Notes: generated from the letters alone by a model not told the origin. Shown: positions 30,611-39,715, counted from the first letter of the stretch. The stretch is DNA of 64,000 bases from Streptacidiphilus sp. P02-A3a (GCF_014084105.1 NZ_CP048289.1:5775922-5839921); one strand, 5' to 3'. Numbers and translations: made by a program.

Positions 30611-31654
30611 TCAGATGGTGGCGGCGTCGATGACGAAGCGGTAGCGCACGTCGCTGGCCACCACCCGGTCGTACGCCTCGTTGATCCGGTCGGCCGCGAT
30701 CACCTCGATGTCCGCGCCGATGCCGTGCCGGGCGCAGAAGTCCAGCATCTCCTGGGTCTCGGCGATGCCGCCGATCATCGATCCGGCGATGTTGCGGCGA
30801 CCGTTGATCAGCGAGAAGACGTTGACCGAGGCCGGGTACTCCGGGGCGCCGAGGTAGACCAGGGTGCCGTCGAGCTTGAGCAGCCCCAGGTAGGCGTCCA
30901 CGTCGAGGTTGGCCGAGACGGTGTTGACGATCAGGTCGAACCGGCCGTCGAGCTCGGTGAAGGTGGCCGGGTCCGTGGTCGACCGGTAGTGGTCGGCGCC
31001 CAGGCGCAGCGCGTCCTCCCGCTTGCCCAGGCTCCGGCTGAGCACGGTGACCTCGGCGCCCAGCGCGTCCGCGATCTTCACGCCGATGTGGCCGAGGCCG
31101 CCCAGGCCGACCACCGCGACCTGCTGCCCCGGACCCGCCTGCCAGCGCTTCAGCGGCGCGTAGAGGGTGATGCCGGCGCACAGCAGCGGCGCGGCCACGT
31201 CCAGCGCCAGCGCCTCCGGGATGCGCAGCACGTAGTTCTCGTCCACCACCACGTGGGTGCTGTAGCCGCCGTGGGTGGGCTCGCCGTCCCGGCCCACCGA
31301 GTTGTAGGTGCCGGTCATCCCCTTCAGGCAGTACTGCTCATCCCCGGCGAGGCAGTTGGCGCACTCCCGGCAGGAGTCGACGAAGCAGCCGACTCCGACC
31401 CGGTCGCCCACGGCGTGGCGGGTCACCCCGGAGCCGACCTCGGTGACCACCCCGGCGATCTCGTGCCCGGGGACCATCGGGAACTGCGCGCCGCCCCACT
31501 CGTCCCGGGCCTGGTGGATGTCGGAGTGGCAGATCCCGGAGTAGCGGATCTCGATCAGTACGTCGTGCTCGCCCAGGTCACGCCGGGTGACGGTGATACG
31601 TTCGAGCGGGGCCTTGGCGGAAGGGGCGGCGTAGGCGGGGACGGTGATGGCCAT
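30611..31654 (-). CDS. Zinc NADP-dependent alcohol dehydrogenase (cinnamyl-alcohol type)
   Basis: 347 residues of the medium-chain dehydrogenase family, group of YahK/AdhC/cinnamyl alcohol dehydrogenases. Catalytic-zinc motifs [15 protein letters not shown] and PGHEIAGVV, structural-zinc cysteines in [15 protein letters not shown], coenzyme motif [22 protein letters not shown], and the family phrase '[16 protein letters not shown]' are all present. Members reduce a wide range of aldehydes with NADPH. It is a single gene ended by a U-tailed terminator. Confidence 0.93.
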   Translation of the reverse strand: MAITVPAYAAPSAKAPLERITVTRRDLGEHDVLIEIRYSGICHSDIHQARDEWGGAQFPMVPGHEIAGVVTEVGSGVTRHAVGDRVGVGCFVDSCRECANCLAGDEQYCLKGMTGTYNSVGRDGEPTHGGYSTHVVVDENYVLRIPEALALDVAAPLLCAGITLYAPLKRWQAGPGQQVAVVGLGGLGHIGVKIADALGAEVTVLSRSLGKREDALRLGADHYRSTTDPATFTELDGRFDLIVNTVSANLDVDAYLGLLKLDGTLVYLGAPEYPASVNVFSLINGRRNIAGSMIGGIAETQEMLDFCARHGIGADIEVIAADRINEAYDRVVASDVRYRFVIDAATI

Positions 31655-31986
31655 CGGGGCGTCAACTCCAGGCGATCGTCAGGATGCGGACGGTTCCGGG
31701 CCACGTTACTGCGCCGACCGCGGGCCGGTGGGGGGTACCCCCGACCCCGCCGGAGCGCACGTGTCGACAGTGTCCATGTCCGCAGAGCCGGTCACGTTGC
31801 ACCAATCACGTGTGCGAAAAGTCTCATGCTGTCTGAGGCCACCTGATGATGCTCAATCAGCCGGGAACCGGAAGATTGTCTCCAGTCGAGTTACCTGGTG
31901 GCGCGATTTGTCCTCGCACGGAGGAACCAAGCCACCCATGGCTGTACTCCCGGCTTGGACAGGGCAGTGAGCAGGAGGAGCAACAC
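31655..31986. promoter_or_regulatory. Divergent promoter region before the CIS regulator
   Basis: A 330-bp gap between the dehydrogenase gene and luxR-type gene. It is locally less GC-rich around 31780-31880, as promoters are in these genomes. TTGCAC near 31797 could be a -35 element, but no convincing -10 or operator was identified. The ORF of the regulator is open from 31846, yet the only good ribosome site is at its ATG at 31987. Confidence 0.3.
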
Positions 31987-32688
31987 ATGCAACAAACGGT
32001 GGACCATCGGGTAGACACGGTGCGGTCGAGTCACCACGGGCCACGAATCGGTGCGGCGCGGCGCGGCGCCGCGCGGGTGGTCGTCGAGATCCACGCCAAC
32101 GACCCCATCTCCCGGGCGGGCGCCGCCCACCATCTGTGTCAGTACCCCGGGATAGCCCTCTCCGACGAGAACCGGCCCGAGGGCGTCGCCGTGGCCGTGG
32201 TGATCGCGGAGGCGGTGGACGAGGCGGTGCTGCAGACGCTGCGTCGGCTGACCCGCGGCGGCCTGGGCAACGTCGTGCTGGTGGTGGGCCGGATCCGTGA
32301 GTCGCAACTGCTCGAAGTGGTGGAATGCGGCGTCGGCACCATCCTGTGGCGGCACGAGGCCGACGCGGCCCGGCTGTTGCAGGGCGTGCTGGCGGCGGCC
32401 AGGGGTGACGGCAACCTGCCCACCGACCTGCTCGGGCGACTGCTGACGCAGGTCGGCCGGATGCAGCGGAGCGCCGCCGAGGGCACGGCGGTGCCGGTCG
32501 GGCTGAGCGAGCGCGAGACCGACGTGCTGCGGCTGGTCGCCGACGGCCTGGACACCGCCGAGATCGCCGCCCGGCTGTCCTACTCGGAGCGGACCGTCAA
32601 GAACGTGCTGCACGGGCTGACCAGCCGGCTCCACCTGCGCAACCGCGCGCACGCGGTGGCCTACGCCCTGCGCGAGGGCTACATCTGA
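31987..32688 (+). CDS. LuxR/NarL-type regulator with degenerate receiver domain, CIS-linked
   Basis: 233 residues. AGGAGGAG precedes the ATG. Residues 30-160 have the length and helix pattern of a receiver domain, but the place of the phosphoacceptor Asp reads AVAVVIAEAVDEAV, and the usual N-terminal acidic pair is ANDP. It is therefore probably not phosphorylated. Residues 170-233 are a LuxR HTH (LSERETDVLRLVADGLDTAEIAARLSYSERTVKNVLHGLTSRLHLRNRAHAVAYALREGYI). It is directly upstream of the cap and ATPase genes, as in other streptomycete CIS loci, so it likely controls particle production. Confidence 0.88.
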   Translation: MQQTVDHRVDTVRSSHHGPRIGAARRGAARVVVEIHANDPISRAGAAHHLCQYPGIALSDENRPEGVAVAVVIAEAVDEAVLQTLRRLTRGGLGNVVLVVGRIRESQLLEVVECGVGTILWRHEADAARLLQGVLAAARGDGNLPTDLLGRLLTQVGRMQRSAAEGTAVPVGLSERETDVLRLVADGLDTAEIAARLSYSERTVKNVLHGLTSRLHLRNRAHAVAYALREGYI

Positions 32689-32762
32689 GCCGCGGTGCGG
32701 ACGGGTGACGACGTGAACGGAAGCCGCACCGGCGAGGAACACACGACCAGAGGGACAGCACG

Positions 32763-33425
32763 GTGATCCATGAGATAGACGAGGTGCTGCGCGGCGTGCT
32801 GCGCAGCGGCGGGCTGGCGGGGACCGAGGTCGAGGTCGCCTTCGACGCGCCGACCCGCGACTGGGCGGCCAAGCGCACCGCGCCCACCCTCGACGCCTAC
32901 CTGTACGACATCCGCGAGGACGTGAACCGGCGCGAGCGCGGCGCCGTGTCGGTCCGCGACGAGAACGGGATCGTGGTGCGGCGGCGGCAGCCCCCGCGCT
33001 GGTTCCGGCTCTCGTACCTGGTGACCGCCTGGACCAAGCGCCCGGAGGACGAGCACCGGCTGCTGGCGGCGGCGCTGACCACGCTGCTGCGCGGCGAGGC
33101 GCTGCCCGCCGGGGTGCTGACCGGGCCGCTGGCCGAGCTGGGACTGACCATCCCGATCAGTGTGGCCGTGCCACCGGCCGAGTCGCGGTCGCTGGCGGAC
33201 ATCTGGTCCGCGCTGGGCGGGGAGCTCAAACCCTCACTGGACGTGGTGATCACCACCCCGATCCCGGTCTCCCCCGAGTACCCGGCCGGACCGCCGGTCA
33301 CCGAGTGGTCCTCGGTCAGGCTGCGCGGCACCGACGGCACGCTGGACGACTCGCCGGTGCGCACCCGCCGCCAGCCGCCGCCCACCCGGCCCGGCGACGT
33401 CGCCCCGCCCAGGGCGGTCAAGTGA
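32763..33425 (+). CDS. cis16: CIS cap protein, Pvc16/DUF4255 family
   Basis: 220 residues. The N-terminal 180 residues match the DUF4255 (Pvc16 N-terminal) domain: IHEIDEVLRGVLRSGGLAGTEVEVAFDAPTRDWAAKRTAPTLDAYLYDIREDVNRRE and RWFRLSYLVTAWTKRPEDEHRLLAAALTTLLRGE. In extracellular CIS this protein caps the distal end of the sheath-tube. The C-terminal 40 residues are Pro/Arg-rich and likely flexible. Translation starts at GTG, and the stop overlaps the start of the ATPase gene (GTGA), showing coupling. A weak hairpin lies between luxR and this gene (about 32694-32731). Confidence 0.88.
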   Translation: MIHEIDEVLRGVLRSGGLAGTEVEVAFDAPTRDWAAKRTAPTLDAYLYDIREDVNRRERGAVSVRDENGIVVRRRQPPRWFRLSYLVTAWTKRPEDEHRLLAAALTTLLRGEALPAGVLTGPLAELGLTIPISVAVPPAESRSLADIWSALGGELKPSLDVVITTPIPVSPEYPAGPPVTEWSSVRLRGTDGTLDDSPVRTRRQPPPTRPGDVAPPRAVK

Positions 33426-35440
33426 CGGCCGCCGACTCACTGCGGGAGCGGCTGGCCGAACTGCGGGAGCGGGTCGCGCTGCTGGTGGAGGCCCGCAGCG
33501 CGGACGATCCCACGGCCGGGGACCCGCTGCGCGGGCTGCACCTGCCGCCGGAGGCCGTGCAGCGGCTGCTGGCGGCCCCGGCACCGGCTCCGGGGCCGGT
33601 GGGGCCGACGGAGCCGGTCCGGGCGGACCGGCTCGACGCGCTGGCCGCGACCTGCGGACTGGTGGAGCTGGACCTGCGGCTGCTGCTGCTGGCCCTGGCC
33701 CCGGATCTGGACCGCGGCTTCGAGCAGCTGTACGGCTACCTGAACAACGACGTCACCCGCTGCCGCGCCACCGCCGGACTGGCCCTGGACCTGTCCGGGC
33801 TGCCCGCCGACTCGGCCGCCGGGCGGGCCCGGCTGCACCCGACGGCGCCGCTGCGGGCCGCCGGGCTGCTGACCGTCGAGGACCAGGACCGGCCGTTCCT
33901 CAGCCGCACGCTGGCCGTGCCCGACCGGGTCGCCGCGCACCTGCTCGGCGACGACACCCCGGACCCGCTGCTCCCGGACGCGGTGCGGCTGCTGCCGCGG
34001 GCCGGGGCCGCCACGCCGTCCGAGGGGCTGGCCGCGCGGCTCGGCAAGTGGATCACCGAGTCGCCGCTGCCGGTGCACCTGCGCGAGGCGCGGGCCGGTG
34101 CCGCCGTCGGGCAGGCGGTCGCCGCCCTGCACCTGGCCGGTCTGGACGCGCTGCACCTGGACCCCGGCCGACTGCCGGTCGGCCACCCCGACCCGGGGTC
34201 GCCGGTCGCGGCCCCGGACTGGATACCGGCGCTGATCCGCGAGGCCCGGCTGCGCGGCGCCGGGATCGTCGCCGGTCCGCTGCCCGCCCAGGGCGCGGGC
34301 CCGCTGGTCCACGCGCTGGCCGGGGCCGCGGTGCCGGTGCTGCTGACCGGAACCTCCCCCGGCGACCCGGAGTGGACGGCCCAGCAGATCCTGCTGCTGG
34401 ACGCGCCGGAGGCCGAGTCCGAGCCGGAGCAGGTCTGGCGCGCGGCCCTGGGCCTGGCGGAACCGGGTACCGGACCGGACTTCGACCTGGCGTCGGCGGT
34501 CGCCCCGTACCGGCTCTCCGCCGACCGGATCCGCCGCGCCGCGCGGGCGGCGGTGGAGCTGGCCGCCTTCGAGGAGGTCCCGCTCGGGCCCTCGCAACTG
34601 CGCCGCGCGGCGCTCGGCCAGTCCGCCTCCGGCCTGGAGCAGCACTCCCGGCGGATCCGCCCGGCCGTCGACTGGTCCGACCTGCTGCTGCCCGAGCAAC
34701 CGCTGCGGCAGCTGCACGAGTTCGCACTGCGGGCCCGCTTCCGGGACCGGGTGCTCGGCGCCTGGGGGCTGCGCGCGGGCGGCGGGCGCGGCCGGGGCGT
34801 GGTCGCGCTGTTCGCGGGCGAGTCCGGTACCGGCAAGACCCTGGCCGCCGAGGTGGTCGCCGCCGACCTGGGGCTGGACCTGTACGTGGTGCAGCTGTCG
34901 GCGATCGTGGACAAGTACGTCGGCGAGACCGAGAAGAACCTGGAGCGCGTGTTCACCGAGGCCGACCGGGTCGACGCGGTGCTGCTCTTCGACGAGGCCG
35001 ACGCGGTCTTCGGCAAGCGCTCGGAGGTCAAGGACAGCCACGACCGCTACGCCAACCTGGAGAGCGCCTACCTGCTCCAGCGGCTGGAGTCGTTCGACGG
35101 GGTGGCGGTGCTGACCACCAACCTCAGGTCGAACATCGACGACGCCTTCACCCGGCGGCTGGACCTGCTCGTGGACTTCCCGTTCCCCGGCCCGGAGCAG
35201 CGGCTGGCGCTGTGGCAGCACAGTCTGGCGCCGGTGCCGACCGCGCCGGGGCTCGATCCGTCGCGCTGCGCCCGGGAGTTCGAGCTCTCCGGCGGCTCGG
35301 TGCGCAGCGCGGTGACCACCGCCGCGTACCTCGCCGCCGGGCGCGGCGACGCGGTCACCGACGCCGACCTGCTGGAGGGCGCGCGAAGGGAGTACCGCAA
35401 GGCGGGCCGACTGGTGCTGGAGGACGACTCGGGCTGGTGA
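33422..35440 (+). CDS. cis15: CIS-associated AAA+ ATPase (Pvc15/Afp15 type)
   Basis: 672 residues. The N-terminal 430 residues are a helical accessory region typical of phage-tail-like ATPases. The AAA+ core lies around residues 455-660: Walker A FAGESGTGKTLAAE, Walker B VLLFDEADAVFGKRSEV, then a sensor/arginine-finger region (TNLRSNIDDAFTRRLDLLVDFPFPGPEQRLALW). Afp15/Pvc15 ATPases are required for effector loading or particle assembly and act in the producing cell. Start GTG overlaps the stop of the cap gene. The unit ends in a repeat tract and long hairpin. Confidence 0.9.
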   Translation: MTAADSLRERLAELRERVALLVEARSADDPTAGDPLRGLHLPPEAVQRLLAAPAPAPGPVGPTEPVRADRLDALAATCGLVELDLRLLLLALAPDLDRGFEQLYGYLNNDVTRCRATAGLALDLSGLPADSAAGRARLHPTAPLRAAGLLTVEDQDRPFLSRTLAVPDRVAAHLLGDDTPDPLLPDAVRLLPRAGAATPSEGLAARLGKWITESPLPVHLREARAGAAVGQAVAALHLAGLDALHLDPGRLPVGHPDPGSPVAAPDWIPALIREARLRGAGIVAGPLPAQGAGPLVHALAGAAVPVLLTGTSPGDPEWTAQQILLLDAPEAESEPEQVWRAALGLAEPGTGPDFDLASAVAPYRLSADRIRRAARAAVELAAFEEVPLGPSQLRRAALGQSASGLEQHSRRIRPAVDWSDLLLPEQPLRQLHEFALRARFRDRVLGAWGLRAGGGRGRGVVALFAGESGTGKTLAAEVVAADLGLDLYVVQLSAIVDKYVGETEKNLERVFTEADRVDAVLLFDEADAVFGKRSEVKDSHDRYANLESAYLLQRLESFDGVAVLTTNLRSNIDDAFTRRLDLLVDFPFPGPEQRLALWQHSLAPVPTAPGLDPSRCAREFELSGGSVRSAVTTAAYLAAGRGDAVTDADLLEGARREYRKAGRLVLEDDSGW

Positions 35441-35445
35441 CCGTC

Positions 35446-35510
35446 GGTCCTGGTCCGGCCTGGTCCGGTCTGGTCCGGTCTGGTCCGGTCCTGGTCCGGT
35501 CCTGGTGTCG
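35446..35510. repeat. Short tandem repeats after the CIS ATPase gene
   Basis: Six copies of a 10-11 bp unit near TGGTCCGGTC follow the stop codon of the ATPase gene and run up to the long hairpin. They have no coding role. Slippage would make this tract variable between strains. Confidence 0.8.
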
Positions 35511-35558
35511 GGACACCGGTGGGGCGGGGCTCGGTCGAGCGCCGCCCCACCGGTGTCC
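35511..35558. terminator. 17-bp perfect-stem bidirectional terminator inside the CIS locus
   Basis: GGACACCGGTGGGGCGG (35511-35527) pairs perfectly with 35542-35558 around a 14-base loop. It lies between the convergent ATPase gene and the membrane-protein gene, and should stop transcription from both sides. This divides the CIS locus into separate transcription units. Confidence 0.8.
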
Positions 35559-35569
35559 GGTACCTCCGC

Positions 35570-37261
35570 TCAGGGCTGGACGGTCCCGGGGACCCAGAGC
35601 GGGGCCGGGACGGTGCCGGAGCCGAGGCTGGCGGCGTTCTCCACCTGCCCGGCGCCGAAGCCCCGGTTCATCAGCGCTCCGCTGTCCACGCCGGAGACCG
35701 CGCCGGTGTAGGCCTGGAGCTGCGAGGTGAAGGTGCTGTCGGCGGTCGCGGTCGGTGCGCCCGTGGGATTCGGCCCGAAGGTGGCGATGTACGCCTTCGC
35801 CTCGTTGATCTCGTTGGTCAGCACTGTCGGCGTGATCGCGCTCTGGGTCGCCCAGTTGAGCGCGGCGTTGGCATCGAAGACGTACTGGTTGGTGTTGCCC
35901 TGGCCGAGCTCCGAGGTGGACTTGTCCAGCAGGTCGAAACTCCACAGCGCGGTCATGGTCTGCCGCCCCAGCTCACCGGGCTCGGCGGTGAGCAGTTGGC
36001 CGTGCCGTGCCTTGTCGGTGGTCCGCTGGAAGCACTCCAGCTGCTTGACCGTGGTCGGGTCGAGCACCCCGAGGGTGACCGACCTCACGTCCCCGGGCGC
36101 GTTGCCGATCCGGCACCCGTTGCCCGAGCCGATGTGGGTGAGCCGGTACTGGGCGAACTCGACGAAGAGGTTGGGCGTTGAGTTGTTCGGCATGATCGGC
36201 AGCGACACATCGGCCGTCTGGATCTGCGGGGCGTTCGCGGTGCTGCCGGAGCTGCCGGCGGAACCGCCCTGGGAGCCGCCGGCGCTGCTGGAACCGCCCT
36301 GGGAGCCGCCCTGGGAGCCGCTCGCGGCCGAGCCGGCCTGGGCGGGGCTGGGGTTGGGGTTGGGGTTCGGGTTGGCCGCGCTGCCGCCCGGGGTGCCGTC
36401 GCTGTCCGACTGCTGCCCGACGGTGGGCGGCATCGACGGGGCCGCGGGCAGCACGGCGCCGCCGGTCGGACTGGTGACCGGCAGGCTGCCGCTGGTCAGC
36501 GCCATGGTGGTGGCCTTGCTCTGGACCGTCGGGTGGACCGCGAACCAGAGCGCCACGAACAGCACTACCAGCATCATCGCGAAGCTCAGCACCCGGAAGG
36601 TCCACCGGGGGAACACCGTCAGCTGGAGGTAGTTGCCGTCCACCAGCTCCGGTTCGGCGCCGGAGCGCTGGACCGCGACCGTGAAGGGGCGGGTCTCCTT
36701 CTGGCCGCTCCACATGACCCGGTTGGGCTTGATCCGCACCTTGCAGAAGGCCGCGCGTCCGGGCTCGATCTGCAGGCTGGACGGGCGGATGTCGAAGCTG
36801 AGCTGACTGCCCGTCTCCCGGCCCGCGAGCGAGGCGGTGAGCTTGACGTTGCCGACGTTGTCCACCGCCAGCGTGGGCCGCCCGCGGAACCGGCCGCGAC
36901 AGGTCGGCGGCAGCAGCTCGGTGCGGATGTCGGTGAACGGGGTGATCGTGAGGTTGCCCTCGGGGACCGTGGTCGCCTCGGGGTGCTCGGTCGGGATGAC
37001 CTGCACGCCGTACGGGTTGGGCCCGGCGGTGGCGTCCGGGGTGCGCGGCGGGCTGAAGACCAGCTCCACGTTGCCGCTGGTCCCCGGGTACAGCTTGAGC
37101 GTGGGCGGCTCCACCCGCACCCACAGCGCCGGGTCGCCGACAGGGACGATCCGGTACTCCTCCACAACGTCGCCGGTGTTGCGCAACCGCAGGGTCACGG
37201 TCGTGGTGCTGCCGGCGTCAACTGTCGTGGACGCGGGTTCCAGGGATGTCCATATGCTCAC
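35570..37261 (-). CDS. CIS-locus membrane protein with peptidoglycan-binding-like motif
   Basis: About 563 residues from the GTG at 37261 (VSIWTSLEPASTTVDAG); a GTG at 37324 is the alternative, and neither has a good ribosome site. Residues 1-215 form two Ig-like/CARDB-type beta domains (VTLRLRNTGDVVEEYRIVPVGDPALWVRVEPPTLKLYPG...). One transmembrane helix lies at about 222-242 (VLSFAMMLVVLFVALWFAV). A long Ser/Gly/Asn-Pro linker follows, then a C-terminal domain with LGVLDPTTVKQLECFQ...LGRQTMTALWSF, which resembles the DxxT...FQ pattern of peptidoglycan-binding modules. With the helix as single anchor, the two ends face opposite sides of the membrane. Homologues sit beside the sheath gene in streptomycete CIS loci and have been suspected of being effectors or envelope contacts. 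Confidence 0.7.
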   Translation of the reverse strand: MSIWTSLEPASTTVDAGSTTTVTLRLRNTGDVVEEYRIVPVGDPALWVRVEPPTLKLYPGTSGNVELVFSPPRTPDATAGPNPYGVQVIPTEHPEATTVPEGNLTITPFTDIRTELLPPTCRGRFRGRPTLAVDNVGNVKLTASLAGRETGSQLSFDIRPSSLQIEPGRAAFCKVRIKPNRVMWSGQKETRPFTVAVQRSGAEPELVDGNYLQLTVFPRWTFRVLSFAMMLVVLFVALWFAVHPTVQSKATTMALTSGSLPVTSPTGGAVLPAAPSMPPTVGQQSDSDGTPGGSAANPNPNPNPSPAQAGSAASGSQGGSQGGSSSAGGSQGGSAGSSGSTANAPQIQTADVSLPIMPNNSTPNLFVEFAQYRLTHIGSGNGCRIGNAPGDVRSVTLGVLDPTTVKQLECFQRTTDKARHGQLLTAEPGELGRQTMTALWSFDLLDKSTSELGQGNTNQYVFDANAALNWATQSAITPTVLTNEINEAKAYIATFGPNPTGAPTATADSTFTSQLQAYTGAVSGVDSGALMNRGFGAGQVENAASLGSGTVPAPLWVPGTVQP

Positions 37262-37586
37262 CGCAGGGACGGTATCGCTGTGATGATCAATAGTCAGCGG
37301 GCCCGAGGGAAGCCGTTCGGGCACATTCGATTGCCCCTTCGGGCAGGTCTGTCTGCCCTTTGGACTGCCCCGATAACTCTGTCGTGCACGTGCCGACTTG
37401 ATGGAGAGTCGTCAGATACTCGCTTCAACACAGGTACCCCGGGTGGGAGAACGGTATGCCTGAGCACGGGTGGCCGATGATGTCCGGTGGGCCTGATTGC
37501 TCGTCCGCCGCCGTACCGGTCGCCGTGCCCCACTGAGTGCCGCGGCCCCCCTCACTCGCGAAACCTCATGCACCGCAACTCGATGC

Positions 37587-37600
37587 CTCGACCGGTCGAG
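37587..37600. promoter_or_regulatory. Palindrome in the sheath-gene promoter region
   Basis: The perfect 14-bp palindrome CTCGACCGGTCGAG lies 25 bp before the sheath start codon, within a 364-bp divergent gap (37262-37625). Its position suits an operator at or just after the transcription start of the main CIS operon. The CIS-linked LuxR protein is a candidate ligand, without direct evidence. The rest of the gap shows no gene. Confidence 0.4.
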
Positions 37601-37625
37601 CAACTTAGTACAAGGAGAACCACGT

Positions 37626-39209
37626 ATGCCGTCGTACCTGTCCCCCGGCGTCTACGTCGAGGAGGTCGCCAGCGGTTCGCGGCCGATCGAGGGAGTGGGC
37701 ACCTCCGTGGCCGCCTTCGTCGGGTTCGCTCCGACCGGGCCGCTGAACGACCCGACCCTGGTGACCAACTGGTCCCAGTACGTCGCCTCGTTCGGTGAGT
37801 TCACCGACGGGTACTACCTGGCCCACTCGGTCTACGGGTTCTTCAACAACGGCGGCAGCGCCGCCTACGTGGTGCGCGTCGGCGGCAGCGAGGGCGGGGT
37901 CGCCGGTGAGCAGCGGGAGTTGGCTGCCTCGGGCCAGCCCGGCGGCGCCAAGGCGATCACCGCCGGTGAACCGGCGCAGCTCGGCGGCTTCCGGGTGGCG
38001 GCCGTCGCCGCCGGTTCGGCCCCGCTGACCGTGGAGGTCGCCGACGCCGAGGGCGAGGGACCGGCCGAGCGCTTCAAGCTGGTCATCAAGGAGGGCGACA
38101 CCGTCGCCGAGTCCTTCGATGTCTCCGCCAAGAAGGGCGGCCGCAACTACGTGGTCACCCAGGTCAAGGAGCGCTCCAAGCTCATCGTCCTCGAAGAGGC
38201 GGCCCCGGCGGCGCAGTTGACCCGCCCGGAGAACCAGAGCGTGACGCTGCAGGCCGCCCCGGCGGCTCCGGCTCCGAGCGCGGCCCCGGCCTCGCGCCCG
38301 GTCACCCCGGCGCAGTACCTCGGCGACTCGGCGGACCGGACCGGCTTCGGCGGCCTTGAGGCGCTGGACGAGATCTCCATGGTCGCGGTGCCCGACCTGA
38401 TGGCCGCCTACCAGCGCGGCGCGATCGACCTGGAGTCGGTCAAGGCCGTGCAGCTCGGGCTGATCGCGCACTGCGAGCTGATGGGCGACCGGATGGCCGT
38501 CATCGACCCGCCGCCCGGCCTGAACGCCCGCGACATCCGCAAGTGGCGGATGGAGACCAGCAACTACGACTCCCGCTACGCGGCGCTGTACTACCCGTGG
38601 ATCAAGGTCTTCGACCCGGCCAGCGGCCAGTCCCGGGTCATCCCGCCGAGCGGCCACATCGCCGGGATCTGGGCCCGCAACGACTCCGAGCGGGGCGTGC
38701 ACAAGGCCCCCGCCAACGAGATCGTGCGCGGCGCGGTCGACCTGGAGCTGCAGATCACCCGGGGCGAGCAGGACCTGCTCAACCCGATCGGCATCAACTG
38801 CATCCGCTCCTTCCCCGGGCGCGGCATCCGGGTCTGGGGCGCGCGTACCCTGGCCTCCGACCCGGCCTGGCGCTACCTCAACGTCCGCCGGTACTTCAAC
38901 TACCTGGAGGAGTCGATCCTGGTCGGCACCCAGTGGGTGGTGTTCGAGCCCAACGACGAGGCTCTGTGGGCCCGGATCCGGCGCAACATCTCCGCCTTCC
39001 TGGTGAACGAGTGGCGCAACGGCGCGCTCTTCGGCTCGCGGCCGGAGGACGCGTACTACGTGAAGTGCGACGCCGAGACCAACACCCCGGAGTCGGTCGA
39101 CCTCGGCCGGGTGGTCTGCGAGATCGGCATCGCGCCGGTCAAGCCGGCCGAGTTCGTGGTCTTCCGGCTGGCCCAGTTCTCGGGCGGCTCGGGCGAGTTG
39201 GACGAGTAG
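37626..39209 (+). CDS. cis2: CIS contractile sheath protein
   Basis: 527 residues. N-terminus MPSYLSPGVYVEEVASGSRPIEGVGTSVAAFVGFAPTGPLNDPTLVTNWSQYVASFG is the classic phage-sheath start, and the C-terminal domain (LNPIGINCIRSFPGRGIRVWGARTLASDPAWRYLNVRRYFNYLEESILVGTQWVVFEPND) is the conserved sheath core that forms the inter-subunit mesh. Between them, residues about 95-230 are a variable surface domain ending in an Ala/Pro linker. Sheath rings contract to drive the tube. AAGGAGAA precedes the ATG; it is the first gene of the structural operon. Confidence 0.96.
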   Translation: MPSYLSPGVYVEEVASGSRPIEGVGTSVAAFVGFAPTGPLNDPTLVTNWSQYVASFGEFTDGYYLAHSVYGFFNNGGSAAYVVRVGGSEGGVAGEQRELAASGQPGGAKAITAGEPAQLGGFRVAAVAAGSAPLTVEVADAEGEGPAERFKLVIKEGDTVAESFDVSAKKGGRNYVVTQVKERSKLIVLEEAAPAAQLTRPENQSVTLQAAPAAPAPSAAPASRPVTPAQYLGDSADRTGFGGLEALDEISMVAVPDLMAAYQRGAIDLESVKAVQLGLIAHCELMGDRMAVIDPPPGLNARDIRKWRMETSNYDSRYAALYYPWIKVFDPASGQSRVIPPSGHIAGIWARNDSERGVHKAPANEIVRGAVDLELQITRGEQDLLNPIGINCIRSFPGRGIRVWGARTLASDPAWRYLNVRRYFNYLEESILVGTQWVVFEPNDEALWARIRRNISAFLVNEWRNGALFGSRPEDAYYVKCDAETNTPESVDLGRVVCEIGIAPVKPAEFVVFRLAQFSGGSGELDE

Positions 39210-39271
39210 TCCACGCCTTCACGCAGGATCGCCCCACCCTCCACCTCCGCTACTAGAAGGACCCCGTTCAC

Positions 39272-39715
39272 ATGTCTCTCCAGCCCGGCGACGCGCTCGC
39301 ATCACACAACTTCGGCCTGCAGATCGACGGCGTCATGGTCGAGTACCTGCAGGAGGTGAACGGCCTGACCATGGAGCAGGACGTCATCGAGTACCAGCAG
39401 GTCTCCGCCAACGGCAAGCCCACGGTGAAGAAGATGCCCGGCGTGAAGAAGGCCGGACAGGTCACCGTCGTCCGGGGGATGACCCAGTCGGCGTCCTTCA
39501 GCCAGTGGATCAACGAGTCGGTCGCCGGGAACATGGCGATGGCCCGCAAGAACGCCTCGATCATCATGATGGACTACATGAACAACCCGGTGAAGCGCTA
39601 CAACCTGCGCAACGCCTGGTGCAGCAAGGTCGAGGCGAGCACGGTCAAGGCGGGCGACGCCTCCGCGCTCACCGAGTCGGTCACCATCGTCTTCGAAGAG
39701 CTGGTCATCGAGTAA
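39272..39715 (+). CDS. cis1: CIS inner tube protein
   Basis: 147 residues of the T4 gp19-like tube family: LASHNFGLQIDGVMVEYLQEVNGLTMEQDVIEYQQVSANGKPTVKKMPGVKKAGQVTVVRGMTQSASFSQWINESV, ending in an acidic strand VTIVFEELVIE. It forms the hexameric tube inside the sheath. Its stop codon overlaps the ATG of the next gene by one base (TAATG). AGAAGGA lies before the start. Confidence 0.95.
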   Translation: MSLQPGDALASHNFGLQIDGVMVEYLQEVNGLTMEQDVIEYQQVSANGKPTVKKMPGVKKAGQVTVVRGMTQSASFSQWINESVAGNMAMARKNASIIMMDYMNNPVKRYNLRNAWCSKVEASTVKAGDASALTESVTIVFEELVIE

